This document shows positions 16,745 through 25,819 of a stretch of 64,000 nucleotides of DNA, piece by piece. The translations under genes were made by a program, and so were the position numbers. Positions within the stretch are counted from its first letter, which is position 1. Each line of letters opens with the position of its first letter. The notes below the pieces were generated by a model. It was not told the origin of the DNA, searched no databases, and saw only the letters and a list, made by a program, of their open reading frames with translations. Source of the DNA: Paenibacillus sp. (lineage in GTDB: Bacteria > Bacillota > Bacilli > Paenibacillales > Paenibacillaceae); contig JAFWEX010000150.1 of assembly GCA_017512705.1 (NCBI GenBank), positions 62,001 to 126,000 of the forward strand. The letters run 5' to 3'.

Positions 16745-17763
16745 AATAGCGTCCCTCCTGTCAGCCACACACTCAAGGTGACTAAGAAACAAAGAACAAC
16801 AAAAGATCCTGCCGACCAGAACATCAGTCGTGTCGTTCGCACGATATCTTCCGCCTCCATTGGCCGCGTTGCCTTGCCCATATACGCTCGAAACGAAGCC
16901 ACACCGTGATACACGTTATGTCCACCCAGCCGAATACCTAGCGCTCCAGCCACTGCTGATTCGGGAAAACCGCTATTAGGACTGGGGTGCAATCTCGCAT
17001 CCCGGGCAACCATACGCGCTGCTCCTTTGGCATCCAGCTTTAACACCCATGCACCTACAATGAGCAACAGCGCAGTTGCACGCGCCGGAATCCAGTTGGC
17101 CCAGTCATCAAGCCGGGCAGATGCCCAGCCGAGATGAAGATATTTGTCATTTTTATAACCAACCATGGAATCAAGCGTATTGACAGCACGGTAGGCCATA
17201 GCCAGCGGAGCACCACCAATGAGTGCATAGAATAGAGGCGATACTATGGCATCCACAATATTCTCCGCAACCGTCTCCACCGTCCCTCGTACCACCTCAG
17301 GCTCATCCAGATGTGCCGTATCCCGTCCAACAATCATGCTTAGTGAACGCCGTGCGGCAGGCCAATCCTGCTGTTTCAGGTGGCGGTACACTTCCATGCC
17401 TGCATCCCGCAGCCCTTTGGAAGCAATCGTTGTCGCGATCAAAACGATCTCGGCTGCAACCGCTAAGACCGGGTGAATCATCCCGAGTAGAAACAGAAGT
17501 CCCCATGTGGCAGCGAAAGCCCCTCCTGCAATCAGGAGCGGGAACAGGATTCCGGCTTTTTTCAGACCTGCATCGGTATTCACACGTGATCGAATCATAC
17601 GCTCCAGTGCCGAGATGCCTTTACCCATGCCGATAACCGGATGCGGAATCCAGCGCGGATCTCCGATACACCGATCTAGTACGTACGCAAGAAAGATGAC
17701 CCATGCCCCCGTCATTCCAATCCAGAACGACGATTCCCATAATTGACCCCATTCAAATGTCAT
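16735..17763 (-). CDS. cbiB: Adenosylcobinamide-phosphate synthase
   Basis: A 342-residue membrane protein. It attaches aminopropanol (phosphate) to adenosylcobyric acid. Recognisable segments are D-R-C-I-G-D-P-R-W-I-P-H-P-V-I-G-M-G near 31-48, the central E-N-I-V-D-A-I-V-S-P-L-F-Y-A and M-A-Y-R-A-V-N-T-L-D-S-M-V-G-Y-K-N segments, and H-P-S-P-N-S-G-F-P-E-S-A-V-A-G-A-L-G later. All are family hallmarks. It overlaps cbiZ by 11 bases and cobC by ten, so the four genes are translationally packed. Upstream RBS: AAGGAACGG. Confidence 0.95.
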   Translation of the reverse strand: MTFEWGQLWESSFWIGMTGAWVIFLAYVLDRCIGDPRWIPHPVIGMGKGISALERMIRSRVNTDAGLKKAGILFPLLIAGGAFAATWGLLFLLGMIHPVLAVAAEIVLIATTIASKGLRDAGMEVYRHLKQQDWPAARRSLSMIVGRDTAHLDEPEVVRGTVETVAENIVDAIVSPLFYALIGGAPLAMAYRAVNTLDSMVGYKNDKYLHLGWASARLDDWANWIPARATALLLIVGAWVLKLDAKGAARMVARDARLHPSPNSGFPESAVAGALGIRLGGHNVYHGVASFRAYMGKATRPMEAEDIVRTTRLMFWSAGSFVVLCFLVTLSVWLTGGTLLWQ

Positions 17764-18637
17764 TGCTGTGTCCGTTCCTTTCTTTCCATTGCAGCCCAGC
17801 CCGAAGGCTCTCCGTCACCGTGTCATATACCAATCTGCCGATAACCGCACCCAACGCTGTAGCTGTACCCGCGTACGTGTGAAGCGGCTTGGTTTCATGC
17901 TTATCCTGACGCACAGCAAGCACAATGGCATCGGTTGTGGTGCCAGTGGCCGAAAGTCCGTTCTCCGCATCCGCTACACCTGCATCGGCCAGCGCTGCGG
18001 TCTTGGCCTCCACTGCCGTTTGCACCGCATTAACCATCGCTCCCGGGGTCATCTGCCCGTTGAACCAGAGCATGATGTTAATTGTGCCTGGGACGTATGG
18101 AGTGCTGTTGTTACGTTTGTGGTCAGCACTAAACGGATGACGAGCATCTGTTGGGGCTGATGCAGTATCTGTCTTCTGTTGAGCTAGGGCTCCCGTCTTT
18201 CGTTTTCCACCGTATACGTCAAAAACAGTCCTCTCTGAACCTGCTCTTGCTGCATTCGAGACGCCAGCTGTGGTGCAGCACAGCAATCCGAATTCCGAGC
18301 TCGTATATTCTTGAATGGAGGTATGTTCCAGCCTAACCGCAGTCAATAATCCCGCGCATTGATCCGCTGGCTCCTGCCATTCCCGAAGTGCCTGTCCGAT
18401 ATCACGGGGCGGATCATCGCAACGATAGTTTTTATCCACATAGATGTTGAAGACACGGTTTAATTCGAGCATCCCCCCGCCGTATACCGCACTTGAGAGC
18501 GCATAGGCAAGATGAGGGCTCTGTGCTCTGATATGCCGTTCATGAGCAGATATGCGCAGACCTGGCCAGGAAGAAGAGACATAGGTGTCCTCATCTTTTG
18601 TCCCATGTGTAAAATAGTTATAAAACGGAAGTGTCAC
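17753..18637 (-). CDS. cbiZ: Adenosylcobinamide amidohydrolase
   Basis: A 294-residue protein matching the CbiZ family: AYALSSAVYGGGM near 46-58, FGLLCCTTAGVSNAARAG near 117-134, N-I-M-L-W-F-N-G-Q-M-T-P-G-A-M-V-N-A and the end motif A-T-G-T-T-T-D-A-I-V. CbiZ cuts the aminopropanol arm from adenosylcobinamide (and pseudocobalamin in bacteria) to yield adenosylcobyric acid, which CbiB can rebuild. The start is GTG with GGGAGGGGAG six bases before it, overlapping the cobD stop as GTGA. Its presence argues for remodelling of foreign corrinoids. A region of about 30 residues near 150-180 (K-R-K-T-G-A-L-A-Q-Q) looks like a lineage-specific insert. Confidence 0.9.
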   Translation of the reverse strand: MTLPFYNYFTHGTKDEDTYVSSSWPGLRISAHERHIRAQSPHLAYALSSAVYGGGMLELNRVFNIYVDKNYRCDDPPRDIGQALREWQEPADQCAGLLTAVRLEHTSIQEYTSSEFGLLCCTTAGVSNAARAGSERTVFDVYGGKRKTGALAQQKTDTASAPTDARHPFSADHKRNNSTPYVPGTINIMLWFNGQMTPGAMVNAVQTAVEAKTAALADAGVADAENGLSATGTTTDAIVLAVRQDKHETKPLHTYAGTATALGAVIGRLVYDTVTESLRAGLQWKERNGHSNDI

Positions 18638-19827
18638 GAACGCTCCCCTCCCTGCTGTTTCAGCCTATGCTCTGTCTGCTCCTGATGACTTGCCTCATCG
18701 ATATATGCCTGCTTGACATTCTGGTGACCGTCGCTTCGTTCAAATACATTCCCTATCATCTCAAGGAATCGGTCGTTGGACTCGGCACCTTTGACCGCAA
18801 AGCGTACATGCCTTTCATCAAGCCCGGGATACATAGCACAGTTGCGTATCAAAATGCCTTTAAGTCCGAGCGCTTCCTGCAGCGTAGAAGCCGTCCAAGG
18901 TTCGGGCACTCGCACCAGAATAAAATTAGCTTCACCTGGCGTCACGCTACATCCATATGCCTGCAGGCCTGTCGTCAATCGCTCCCGTTCATGTGTAATC
19001 TGCGATATCGTATCCTGTTCAAAGCGTTCGCCACTGCGCAGACAAGCCTCTCCAGCGATTAGAGCCAATCCGTTTACACTCCAGGTAACCTGCTTCTCCA
19101 TCATCGCCTGGATATATTTCGGGCTGCCTATGGCGTATCCGAGTCGCAGACCTGGAATCGCATAGAACTTGGTCATCGAGCGGATGATGATGACTTGCGG
19201 ATATTTACTCCAATCCGGCGCTAGAGATTGGCGCTGAGACATCGGAATAAAATCAATAAACGCTTCGTCAATGACAAGCACCGTATTGCTCTCTTCCGCT
19301 TTGCGGGCTAGCCGGCGAAGCACCTCGGCCGGGTATTGTACCCCGTTCGGATTGTTCGGCTGTCCGAGGAATAGCAGGTCCACCTTTTCGATCAACTGTT
19401 CGATATCTTCAGGTTGTGCTTGCCAATTCAATTCTTCCCGGCCTTCGGTATGCAAAACCTTTGCACCGAATTGCCTTGCCAAAGCACGATATTCGGAGAA
19501 TCCCGGTTCCACCGTTCCTACTTTACGCGGAGCAAGTGCTAGCAGAATCAGTGCCATACTTTCAGCCGCACCATTGCCCACAGAAATCTGTTCTGGCGTT
19601 ACACCCAGACGCTCACTTAGCAGCAACTTGAATCCCCGATGAGCTGGGTCGGGATAACGAAGCACCGATTGCAGACCTTGCTGCAAGGCTTCCAGAACCT
19701 CCTTAGGTGGCCCTAAAGGGTTAATATTGGCGCTATAATCCAGGAATTCCGCAGCATTACCTCCAAAACGCGAAGCCGCTGTCTCCACATCGCCGCCATG
19801 TCCGAACACTTCAATATAACCGGTCAT
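18634..19827 (-). CDS. cobD: L-threonine-O-3-phosphate decarboxylase-like aminotransferase
   Basis: A 397-residue PLP fold-type I enzyme related to histidinol-phosphate aminotransferase. CobD produces (R)-1-amino-2-propanol phosphate for the CbiB step. Family features are H-G-G-D-V-E-T-A-A-S-R-F-G near the start, L-D-Y-S-A-N-I-N-P-L-G-P-P, N-G-A-A-E-S-M-A, L-G-Q-P-N-N-P-N-G, V-I-D-E-A-F-I-D-F and the lysine segment I-R-S-M-T-K-F-Y-A-I-P-G-L-R-L-G-Y. I chose the ATG at 19827 (MTGYIEVFGHGGD) with GAGAGGATGACGGAAGA before it. The longer reading from 19872 lacks an RBS. It is the first gene of the cobD-cbiZ-cbiB-cobC unit. No riboswitch is seen upstream. Confidence 0.9.
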   Translation of the reverse strand: MTGYIEVFGHGGDVETAASRFGGNAAEFLDYSANINPLGPPKEVLEALQQGLQSVLRYPDPAHRGFKLLLSERLGVTPEQISVGNGAAESMALILLALAPRKVGTVEPGFSEYRALARQFGAKVLHTEGREELNWQAQPEDIEQLIEKVDLLFLGQPNNPNGVQYPAEVLRRLARKAEESNTVLVIDEAFIDFIPMSQRQSLAPDWSKYPQVIIIRSMTKFYAIPGLRLGYAIGSPKYIQAMMEKQVTWSVNGLALIAGEACLRSGERFEQDTISQITHERERLTTGLQAYGCSVTPGEANFILVRVPEPWTASTLQEALGLKGILIRNCAMYPGLDERHVRFAVKGAESNDRFLEMIGNVFERSDGHQNVKQAYIDEASHQEQTEHRLKQQGGERS

Positions 19828-19956
19828 TCTTCCGTCATCCTCTCTGTCAGTTCTTTTCATTATGGATGGCATGTGTCGGATGGGTCAATCCTGTATTACT
19901 TCTCCATTCATCGGCGGATGCGGAGTTGGTGTAAATAAGTGGTCAGCTTGTTTTCT

Positions 19957-19985
19957 TTGTGTCCCAACGACAATTCGTTTACAAT
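19957..19985 (+). promoter_or_regulatory. Probable sigma-A promoter of lplJ
   Basis: TTGTGT (19957-19962), a 17-base spacer and TACAAT (19980-19985), about 105 bases before the lplJ start. Confidence 0.5.
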
Positions 19986-20092
19986 AGAAGAAGAAATTCA
20001 GAAGTACAGGAACTACGGTTCCACATATTATTCACAAGCATCACTACATAAGGGACTTAACATCCCTCACATACATTAATGGAGGAATGACC

Positions 20093-21097
20093 ATGCTGTT
20101 TGTAGATAACCAGGGCATTACAGATCCTTCTGTAAACCTCGCGATTGAAGAGTACATTCTGAAGCATCTGCCGATGGAGGATGATAGTTATCTGTTATTT
20201 TACATCAACCGTCCGTCGATCATTATTGGTAAACATCAAAATACAATTGAAGAGATTAACATCGAATATGTTCAGGATAACGGTGTACAAGTCGTACGTC
20301 GTCTGTCCGGGGGCGGAGCCGTCTACCACGATCTGGGTAACCTGAACTTCAGTTTTATTACGGCGGATGATGGCCAATCTTTCCACAACTTCCGTAAGTT
20401 TACCCAACCTGTTGTCGAAGCGCTGCATGAGCTTGGTGTAAATGCCGAGTTGACCGGGCGCAATGATCTGCAAGTCGGTGAAAAGAAAATTTCGGGCAAC
20501 GCCCAATTTGCCACCCGCGGACGTATGTTCAGTCACGGCACGTTGATGTTTGATCTGAATCTGGAGCATGTTCAGGCATCCCTGAACGTCAATCCTGAGA
20601 AGTTTAAGTCCAAGAGCACCAAATCGGTTCGCAGTCGCGTGGCTAACATTCGCGATCTGATTGACACCAATCTGACGATTGAGCAATTCCGTGATGAGCT
20701 GCTGCGTCACATTTTCCGTATGGAGCCGCAGGACGTTCCTCAGTACAAGCTGACCGAGAAGGACTGGGACAAAATCAAGGAAATTTCGGCGGAGCGTTAT
20801 AACAACTGGGACTGGAACTACGGTCTGTCACCGGAGAGCAATGTGAAGCACACTCGCAAATTCCCGGTTGGCATCATCGATCTGCGCATGAACATCAAGG
20901 ATGGACGCATCGAAAACATTAAAATTTTCGGCGATTTCTTTGGTGTTGGCGATGTAGCCGATATCGAGGATATGCTGCGCGGCAAGCGTTATGACGAGAC
21001 TGAGGTTCGATCAGCACTGGAAGGCCTGGATGTGAAGCATTACTTCGGCAACCTGGAGCTGGAGGACTTTATTGGCCTTGTTTTCCTGGAGGAGTAA
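20093..21097 (+). CDS. lplJ: Lipoate-protein ligase
   Basis: A 334-residue cytosolic enzyme. It activates lipoate with ATP and attaches it to lysines of 2-oxoacid dehydrogenase and glycine-cleavage proteins. It closely resembles Bacillus LplJ: MLFVDNQGITDPSVNLAIEE at the N terminus, R-R-L-S-G-G-G-A-V-Y-H-D-L-G-N-L-N-F-S-F near 67-86 (lipoyl-adenylate binding) and K-K-I-S-G-N-A-Q-F near 131-139 with the catalytic lysine. The ATG at 20093 is preferred over that at 20087, because GGAGG stands seven bases before the former and only one base before the latter. The gene is monocistronic. Confidence 0.95.
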   Translation: MLFVDNQGITDPSVNLAIEEYILKHLPMEDDSYLLFYINRPSIIIGKHQNTIEEINIEYVQDNGVQVVRRLSGGGAVYHDLGNLNFSFITADDGQSFHNFRKFTQPVVEALHELGVNAELTGRNDLQVGEKKISGNAQFATRGRMFSHGTLMFDLNLEHVQASLNVNPEKFKSKSTKSVRSRVANIRDLIDTNLTIEQFRDELLRHIFRMEPQDVPQYKLTEKDWDKIKEISAERYNNWDWNYGLSPESNVKHTRKFPVGIIDLRMNIKDGRIENIKIFGDFFGVGDVADIEDMLRGKRYDETEVRSALEGLDVKHYFGNLELEDFIGLVFLEE

Positions 21098-21393
21098 CAA
21101 ACGGAAATACGAAGTTTAGATGAATATCGATTGTTTGAACGAATTCTGGATTACACGTTTAACGGAAAAGGCAGAATTCATATGAAGAAGCGAAGCGTTC
21201 GCCTAAAAGCTTTCTGAAAGAAAGCTACATCGGAAGAATATGCTTATCACCGGATTCCCCCCTTACACAGGGGATTCAAAAAATCTAGGGATAAGAGCGA
21301 TTGGAAGATGAATCTGCATTTGGAGTGACTCGTGTAATCTATTTATTTCGTTCAATGAATATAGATACAGATAAAAAAGGAGAGAAACATCAC
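21098..21393. other. Intergenic region between lplJ and the HAD gene
   Basis: About 300 bases. A GCGAA/TTCGC hairpin and a perfect AGCTTTC-TGAAA-GAAAGCT hairpin (21208-21226) lie after lplJ, but neither has a good U-tract. No clear terminator, promoter or credible ORF is visible. Confidence 0.4.
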
Positions 21394-22197
21394 ATGACCT
21401 ACAAACTGATTGCCATTGACATCGACGACACGCTGATTAACGACAACAAAGAAGTTACACCTGCTACGCAAACTGCACTGGAACAAGCCGTAGCACATGG
21501 TGTGGTGGTAACTCTCGCCACAGGACGCGCATATGCATCCGCACAAGCACTTGCTCGCCAAACGAAATTGAACGTGCCCATTATTACGTATCAAGGCGCT
21601 TTGGTGAAAAACCTGCTTGATGAAAAAGTACTGTATGAGCGCTATGTGCCGCAAGAGGCTTCCCGCAAACTGTTTGAGTATTGTCTGGAGAAAAACCTGC
21701 ATCTGCAAACGTACATCAACGACAAGTTGTATGCCCGTGAAGAGAACCAAAAATTGCTCGATTATGCCAACCTAAACGGCACACAATATTACATCGAGTC
21801 TGATTTCATTAAAGTGATCGAACAACCAACTCCGAAGCTGCTCATTGTCGATGAGCCAGACTATTTGGATGAAGTTGCTGTAGAGCTTCGTGAGCTGCTC
21901 GGATCTGAAGTGCATATTACCAAATCCAAGCCGTATTTCCTCGAAATCATGCATAAAGAAGGCACGAAAGGTCACGCGCTGACGTTCCTGGCCGATCATT
22001 TCGGTCACGAGCTTAGCGAGTGCATCGCCATCGGCGACTCGTGGAACGATCACGAGATGCTGGAAGTGGCCGGTCTTGGTGTAGCGATGGACAATGCTAT
22101 CCCTGCCCTGAAAGAGCTGGCGGATTACATTACAGCAAGCAACAACGAAGACGGTGTCAAAGAGGTAATTGAGAAGTTTGTATTAAATGCAGAGTAA
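21394..22197 (+). CDS. Cof-type HAD-superfamily phosphatase
   Basis: A 267-residue class IIB haloacid dehalogenase-like hydrolase. Motif I is D-I-D-D-T-L (residues 8-13), with the nucleophile and acid aspartates. Motif II is T-L-A-T-G-R, and motif IV is G-D-S-W-N-D-H-E-M-L near 224-233. The length and large C2 cap fit the YidA/Cof sugar-phosphate or flavin phosphatase group, and the substrate cannot be told. The ATG at 21394 follows AAAGGAGAG at nine bases. An in-frame extension to 21301 has no RBS. It ends in a strong terminator. Confidence 0.92.
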   Translation: MTYKLIAIDIDDTLINDNKEVTPATQTALEQAVAHGVVVTLATGRAYASAQALARQTKLNVPIITYQGALVKNLLDEKVLYERYVPQEASRKLFEYCLEKNLHLQTYINDKLYAREENQKLLDYANLNGTQYYIESDFIKVIEQPTPKLLIVDEPDYLDEVAVELRELLGSEVHITKSKPYFLEIMHKEGTKGHALTFLADHFGHELSECIAIGDSWNDHEMLEVAGLGVAMDNAIPALKELADYITASNNEDGVKEVIEKFVLNAE

Positions 22198-22219
22198 ATC
22201 ATCATTCGTTAATTCAAGA

Positions 22220-22262
22220 AATCCCGGAAGCCACTACACTGTGTGGTTCCGGGATTTTTTGT
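22220..22262. terminator. Intrinsic terminator of the HAD gene
   Basis: AATCCCGGAA-(g)-CCAC pairs with GTGGTTCCGGGATT (22243-22256). TTTTTT follows on the plus strand. It also overlaps the end of the leftward transcript carrying the 59-residue membrane protein. Confidence 0.88.
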
Positions 22263-22441
22263 TATTTTTTATTTTTGGCAAGCAATACTGCGGTTAAGAA
22301 AGAGATCTGTAACGACACAGTAATTGCTACCGAAACCATGATATTCGTTGAATCTGAGATATGAACAAAATATATAACCAGAATGAATACTAAAATAGTA
22401 ATGATAACGCTGGCTATAAAATTTAATATTATTTTTTTCAA
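22262..22441 (-). CDS. Small membrane protein, 59 residues, TTG start
   Basis: Starting from a TTG at 22441, the minus strand reads KKIILNFIASVIITILVFIL as residues 2-21, then a short polar turn (HISDSTNIM), a second hydrophobic stretch (VSVAITVSLQISFLTAVLLA) and a KNKK tail. That is two predicted membrane helices with a positive end. AAGGGGG lies about six bases before the TTG. The gene begins 11 bases after the stop of the FAD monooxygenase gene, so it is probably in the same transcript. I know no family for it. The two-helix pattern, RBS and operonic spacing are what support it. Confidence 0.6.
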   Translation of the reverse strand: MKKIILNFIASVIITILVFILVIYFVHISDSTNIMVSVAITVSLQISFLTAVLLAKNKK

Positions 22442-22452
22442 TCTTATCCCCC

Positions 22453-23987
22453 TTACTTACTCATAGCTAGCTGCTGCAAAGAATCCAGCATTTTCTTAAT
22501 TCGATCATCGGGCTCCAACTGAAATGACGGAATAATCTCATCTATTCTTTGCTGGAAAAGCTCTGGATCTTCTATACCAAGCTCTGCTCTTAACTCCATT
22601 TCTTCTTTGGACCCATTGTCATTCAAAATCATATTCAAGAGGTCTCCTTTAAAAAATTCCCTTGGAGGAAGAATTAAAGCATTCATCAGAAATTGCATAA
22701 AAAAGAGACGTTTATCGTTTTCCTGGCTCGATTTTTTCATTGCCTGCTTCATAAACAAATTAATATACTTCTGGGCAAAAGTAACCCCCTTCAGTTGGGA
22801 TGGCCCAACATGTTCAACACCTTGCCAGCGCAGGTCTGCCACCGAACTTAGCCACCAGGCCGGTTCGATCTCCTTCTGCATACGAAGCAGCACTTGGCGC
22901 TCAAACTGCGGTTCGGGATGCACTCGCTGTGCCTCCAAACATTTCCCGATTGTCTCTGCTTCAATGGCGGCAACCGTCATGCCTTGGCCATGGATCGGAT
23001 CGAAGCTACAGAATGCATCGCCAAGCACAAGTAATCCCGAAGGCCAATGCTCCATAAGTTCAAAATGTTGACGAACTGACTCGGAAATACGGTATCCCCG
23101 TGTCCTTGGAGTGGCTCTAACTGATCTACCAAATCTGCTATTTCATCTGACGCAAACAAATGCACGATTTGCTTTTGAAACTCATCCGGATCGGTGGAAG
23201 GGTATTCATTGCCTCCTGCGTTGAAAAGCAGCACTCCTGCGGTATCATTCTCAATTCGCCATAACATACCTGCACGAACGCCTTGCTCTGGGTCTGATTC
23301 TGTGATCACCGTTCCCCATTCATTTTGAATAGAGGATGGGATGTTGTAATAACGGGTGCTGTAACCAAGAGATACCTTCAGCACTTCCGGTTCAGGCACG
23401 GATATTCCTATATGATCAAGCCACCTGATCAATTTGGATGAGCGTCCTGAGGCATCAATCACCATATCCGCTGCAAGCATTCCGATCTGATGATCCCTAC
23501 CTCTTTCTTTCGTATATACTCCTGTAATGGAACGGCGATCTTCCGATACCATTAACCCGGTAACTTCTGTATTCGTCAAGAAGCTTACATGATCGATGTT
23601 CTGTACTCGCTGACGCAGCACCCATTCCAGCAGGGCTCTGCTGCACGATGCAATCTTGAATGAAGAAGCAGCAGCATCCGCTTTATTGACTAACGTTCCG
23701 TAACGATTGGCAATCACAATTTTTTCTTCTTGTGAAGGAATGGCACCCAGCGCAATCAATTCATCATTATATCCGGGAAAGTATTGTTCCAGAATGAGGC
23801 CGCCGCGCGGCAATACCCGGTGTGGATGATAGGATTGAGGTACACCCTGCCGATTCGTTGGATCAGAAGGCAGTTCATCTCGCTCGATGACACATACCTC
23901 TTCATAATGTTCAGATAACATTTTGGCTGTAATTAGCCCTGCAATTCCTGCTCCAATGATCACAGCTTTTTTCATGTCAGGCATCAT
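22453..23987 (-). pseudogene. FAD-dependent monooxygenase, interrupted by a frameshift
   Basis: Two leftward reading frames together form one flavin hydroxylase-like protein of about 511 residues. The N-terminal part, from ATG 23987 (GGAG before it), has the FAD dinucleotide motif V-I-I-G-A-G-I-A-G-L. The C-terminal part carries the second FAD motif L-L-V-L-G-D-A-F-C-S-F-D-P-I-H-G-Q-G-M-T. They are joined near 23106. If AA there were AAA, the frame would read LEPLQRTRGYRISESVRQ and continue into the second frame, matching family order. So there is a one-base deletion or a sequencing error. The gene is divergent from a TetR regulator that probably controls it. The substrate is unknown. Confidence 0.82.
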
Positions 23988-24139
23988 TAACTCCATCCTT
24001 TCCATGACGGTTATTTTTCTACAGTTGTAGATCACTCAAAAATATACTTATAATACCAATATATAGCTAAAATCTCTTTTATGGTAAGGGACAAAGTGAG
24101 AGAAGTATATAGATAAACTACAATAAGGAAATGGTGTAG

Positions 24140-24709
24140 ATGAAAACGATGGGTAAGAAGGTCGATTTAAGAGTTACCCGAACTCATAAATTGTTAACGA
24201 TGGCGCTTATTGATCTGTTATCCAGGCACGGCCAACGCTTCAGCAACATTACGATTAATGAGATATGCGACCAAGCTATGGTTCATCGCACAACGTTTTA
24301 CAAGCATTTCGAAGATAAGTTTGCGCTGTTGTCCTCCACCCTCACTTGGTGCCTTCGGGATTATTTGCAAATGGACGTAGAGAAACATCTGCAACAACCA
24401 CTGCAAAGTCTATCTACAATGATGCTTGGAAACGTGCTGACAACGATCGTACAGAATCAAAAGGAGGATGAGGCATTTAACGATTTTTTCAGAAATTATA
24501 TCGGAGAACTCTTCAGGCAAGATTTTCTGGAATTAAAGAGAAGGGGGAAGCAATTTGCACTTCCTGTAGAACTTGTAGCGGAAATTCACTCAGGAGTCAT
24601 CAGTTTACTTGTGACGTGGTGGATACTTCATTTTGAAGATCATATTACAGCTGAACAGATGGATGAATATTACTACCAATTGGTTAACGAGAAAATCAGG
24701 TTAGAATAA
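24140..24709 (+). CDS. TetR-family transcriptional regulator
   Basis: A 189-residue repressor-type protein. The N-terminal helix-turn-helix reads F-S-N-I-T-I-N-E-I-C-D-Q-A-M-V-H-R-T-T-F-Y-K-H-F-E-D-K (about 33-59). The rest is an all-helical ligand/dimer domain rich in aromatic and Leu residues. AAGGAAAT precedes the ATG. It is divergent from the FAD monooxygenase gene with 150 bases between, the usual layout of a regulator and its target. That spacer is AT-rich with several ATATA-containing half sites, but no single clear dyad. Confidence 0.9.
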   Translation: MKTMGKKVDLRVTRTHKLLTMALIDLLSRHGQRFSNITINEICDQAMVHRTTFYKHFEDKFALLSSTLTWCLRDYLQMDVEKHLQQPLQSLSTMMLGNVLTTIVQNQKEDEAFNDFFRNYIGELFRQDFLELKRRGKQFALPVELVAEIHSGVISLLVTWWILHFEDHITAEQMDEYYYQLVNEKIRLE

Positions 24710-24765
24710 CAAACAGCCCAATCCAGAATCATAAGTTGATTTTGAGATTGAGCCTTTAACTTTAT

Positions 24766-25707
24766 TTACAACACAGATTCAGGAGCTTGACCCACCTCTG
24801 TCATACGTTTTTTCTTCAACCAGCCACTCAACTTCTCATTCATAGCCAGCAGACCTGCAATCACCAAAGTCACACCGATCCACGTCACCCAGCTGACATG
24901 CTCTCCGTAGACTATAGCCCCAAGCCCTACCGCAATCGGTGGCGAGATATACAACCAGGTTGCTGGGAACAGCGGATTCGTGCGGGACATGATCCAATAG
25001 AACAGACTGTGCCCGACCATCGAACCAATGACCGTCAGATAAATCACGGATGACACGGCTGGCAGTACCTCGAGTGCGGACATTTTCCAGGATTCCGTCC
25101 ATGCCGACAAGATGAATAACAACACGCCACCATACATCATCTGCACCGCATTAATGGCAACAGGACTCATCTCACTGAATTGATGAATGACTTTTTTGGA
25201 ATATAACGTACCTGCGGAATAACAGATTTCCCCTACCAGCACCGCTACACAACCCCACAAAAATGAAGAACCTGCACCAAGCGATACGCCTGGCAAAACA
25301 ACAAGCACAACGCCCGTGAACCCGATCAGGCAACCCACTAGCATGCGGGCAGAAGTTTTCTGCCTTAACAACGCCGTCTGCATGAGCATAATCATCAGTG
25401 GTCCTGTAGCCGATAGAATCGCTCCAACACCGGAACTGACATGCTGCTCAGCCCAGTATAACGTGGCAAACGTTCCAAACGTCAGTCCCATTCCTGTAAT
25501 CAGCATTTCTTTGCGGAACAACAGAGACAAGCTCACTTTGCCCTTCATCCACATCCATGTAAACATCAAAGCTCCTGCAATGACAAACCGAAGTCCAGCC
25601 GATAGAAAAGGTGGCATTCCTGCCTCTACTCCAATTTTGATAGCCAGAAACGTTGTTCCAAAAACGAGACACATTACGGTAAATGCAATCCCCACCATGT
25701 TAACCAC
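24766..25707 (-). CDS. EamA (DMT) family exporter
   Basis: A 313-residue membrane protein with ten predicted helices in two EamA repeats. The start MVGIAFTVMCLVFGTTFLAI is typical. F-L-S-A-G-L-R-F-V-I-A-G-A near 33-45 and S-G-V-G-A-I-L-S-A-T-G-P-L near 91-103 are family signatures of metabolite exporters. The C terminus is charged (K-K-K-R-M-T-E). It is divergent from a MocR-type regulator, and such pairs commonly concern amino acid or vitamin B6-related export. The substrate is unknown. Possible dyad sequence downstream (24727-24757) may act as a weak terminator. Confidence 0.9.
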   Translation of the reverse strand: MVNMVGIAFTVMCLVFGTTFLAIKIGVEAGMPPFLSAGLRFVIAGALMFTWMWMKGKVSLSLLFRKEMLITGMGLTFGTFATLYWAEQHVSSGVGAILSATGPLMIMLMQTALLRQKTSARMLVGCLIGFTGVVLVVLPGVSLGAGSSFLWGCVAVLVGEICYSAGTLYSKKVIHQFSEMSPVAINAVQMMYGGVLLFILSAWTESWKMSALEVLPAVSSVIYLTVIGSMVGHSLFYWIMSRTNPLFPATWLYISPPIAVGLGAIVYGEHVSWVTWIGVTLVIAGLLAMNEKLSGWLKKKRMTEVGQAPESVL

Positions 25708-25819
25708 TCCTTTATCTGTTCTCCATCATAGCTCATGGTCTACAGAACAGAATGAACAAAACAGAACAGTTATCTCCCATTAGCTGTTACAATGGAATTC
25801 AAAAAGGAGCGTGAATCGG

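Noticed and set aside
19873-20080. Possible second cobalamin riboswitch before cobD
   Set aside because: I looked for the B12 box and GCCACTG core on the minus strand and saw neither.
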